A stretch of 8,134 bases of DNA from Limnohabitans sp. GTDB lineage: Bacteria; Pseudomonadota; Gammaproteobacteria; Burkholderiales; Burkholderiaceae_C. The DNA lies in contig VEQI01000134.1 of the NCBI GenBank assembly GCA_018883305.1, positions 1 to 8,134 of the forward strand. Reading direction: 5' to 3'. The notes below the pieces were generated by a model. That model saw only the letters and a list, made by a program, of their open reading frames with translations. It did not search any database and was not told the DNA's origin. A program made the position numbers and the translations under genes. Below are positions 7,302 to 8,134 of the stretch, piece after piece (position 1 is the first letter of the stretch; each line of letters begins with the position of its first letter).

Positions 7302-8134
7302 CCACAGGTTCGGGTTCAAGCCGGATGCCGAAACGCTCATACACGCTGGTCTGGATAGCCTTGGCCAGCGTCACCACCTCGCCCCCGGTGCAAGGATCAG
7401 CCGCCCCACCCCGGTTGATCAACACCAGCGCCTGCTTTTCATACACCCCGGCACGCCCCACGGACTTGCCCTTCCAGCCACAGGCATCGATCAACCAGCC
7501 GGCGGCCAACTTGATGGAGCCATCCGACATGGGGTAGTGCACCACCTTGGGGTCACGGCCAATGATGTCCGCGCATTGCTCGGGGGTGACTGTCGGATTC
7601 TTGAAGAAACTTCCGGCGTTGCCCACCACGGCCGGATCAGGCAGCTTGTGACGGCGAATGTCACATACCCAGTCAAACACTTGTTGGGGCGTGGGGTCTG
7701 CAATACCCGCCTCCACGCTTCGACGCTGCAAATCCAGGTACCCCAGATCTGCCCGCCAGCGCTTGGGCAAACGCAAGCGCACCCGCGTGATCAGCGCCCG
7801 CCCGGCCAACCCCATGTCACGCGAAGCACCCGAGTGCTGATCGGGCCCATGCTTGAACACCGAGTCGCGGTAGCCAAAGGCGCAGGCTGCTGCATCCAGT
7901 CGCAACAGGCGACCGTCGCGCAAATCCACCGCGTCCAGGGACTCGAAACGGTCTTGCAACTCCAACCCATAGGCCCCGATGTTCTGCACCGGGGCCGCAC
8001 CCACCGTGCCCGGGATCAGAGCCATGTTTTCCAGCCCGGGCCAGCCTTGCGCCAAGGTCCAGGCCACCAGCCGGTGCCAGGATTCGCCCGCGCCAGCCTC
8101 GACCACCCAGGATCGCTCGTCCTCATCCACCAGC
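7294..8134 (-). CDS. murB: UDP-N-acetylenolpyruvoylglucosamine reductase (MurB), 5'-truncated by the window edge
   Basis: MurB is a cytosolic FAD enzyme that uses NADPH to reduce UDP-GlcNAc-enolpyruvate to UDP-MurNAc, the second committed step of peptidoglycan precursor synthesis. The frame is open to the window end (LV before DEDERS), so the true start lies beyond it. About 60-65 N-terminal residues, including the start of the FAD-binding domain, are missing relative to E. coli MurB. Counting from the GTG at 8130, visible motifs are IPGTVGAAPVQNIGAYG (39-55), YRDSVFK (87-93), GNAGSFFKNP (170-179) with the proton-donor Ser174, SDGSIKLAAGWLI (202-214) with GWKGKSVG (218-225), and the terminal LEPEPVVI with the conserved Glu. 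The YGLE and YRDSVFK insertions mark a type I MurB, as in other proteobacteria. It converges on the AEC gene, 37 bases away. Confidence 0.97.
   Translation of the reverse strand, partial: LVDEDERSWVVEAGAGESWHRLVAWTLAQGWPGLENMALIPGTVGAAPVQNIGAYGLELQDRFESLDAVDLRDGRLLRLDAAACAFGYRDSVFKHGPDQHSGASRDMGLAGRALITRVRLRLPKRWRADLGYLDLQRRSVEAGIADPTPQQVFDWVCDIRRHKLPDPAVVGNAGSFFKNPTVTPEQCADIIGRDPKVVHYPMSDGSIKLAAGWLIDACGWKGKSVGRAGVYEKQALVLINRGGAADPCTGGEVVTLAKAIQTSVYERFGIRLEPEPVVI

Overview
The window reads as ordinary chromosomal DNA of a betaproteobacterium, most likely Burkholderiales and probably the Comamonadaceae. This is inferred from three things: the high-GC coding sequence, the eno–ftsB adjacency, and a lone Bug-type (TctC-like) periplasmic receptor, a family greatly expanded in that order. 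Coding density is very high. The longest stretch without a gene is about 110 bases, and there are no tRNA/rRNA genes, insertion sequences, CRISPR arrays or phage genes.

Layout: (1) Positions 1-1802, plus strand: the 3' part of eno (enolase, cut by the window edge), ftsB (divisome coiled-coil protein) and a 141-residue unrecognised protein with a small Cys/His cluster. These are tightly packed and probably one transcription unit. (2) Positions 1817-3361, minus strand: hslO (Hsp33 redox chaperone) preceded by a gamma-class carbonic anhydrase-like protein, likely a two-gene operon. (3) Positions 3440-4252, plus strand: a DUF455 ferritin-like protein, divergent from the carbonic anhydrase gene. 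The 78-base gap between them holds a palindrome that supplies a TACAAT -10-like hexamer on each strand. (4) Positions 4295-6231, minus strand: a Bug-family solute receptor followed closely by xerD, whose ribosome binding site overlaps the receptor's stop codon. (5) Positions 6342-7256, plus strand: an AEC-family membrane transporter, divergent from the Bug receptor across a gap that carries a 9-bp inverted repeat. (6) Positions 7294-8134, minus strand: murB, cut at its 5' end by the window edge and convergent with the transporter.

Most genes are housekeeping: glycolysis, cell division, chromosome dimer resolution, peptidoglycan precursor synthesis and redox protein quality control. I see no convincing evidence of an undescribed multi-gene system. 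The parts most worth a second look are the small Cys-containing protein behind ftsB, the shared palindromic promoter with a probably leaderless DUF455 transcript, the inverted repeat between the receptor and transporter genes, and the coupling of xerD to a transport gene.
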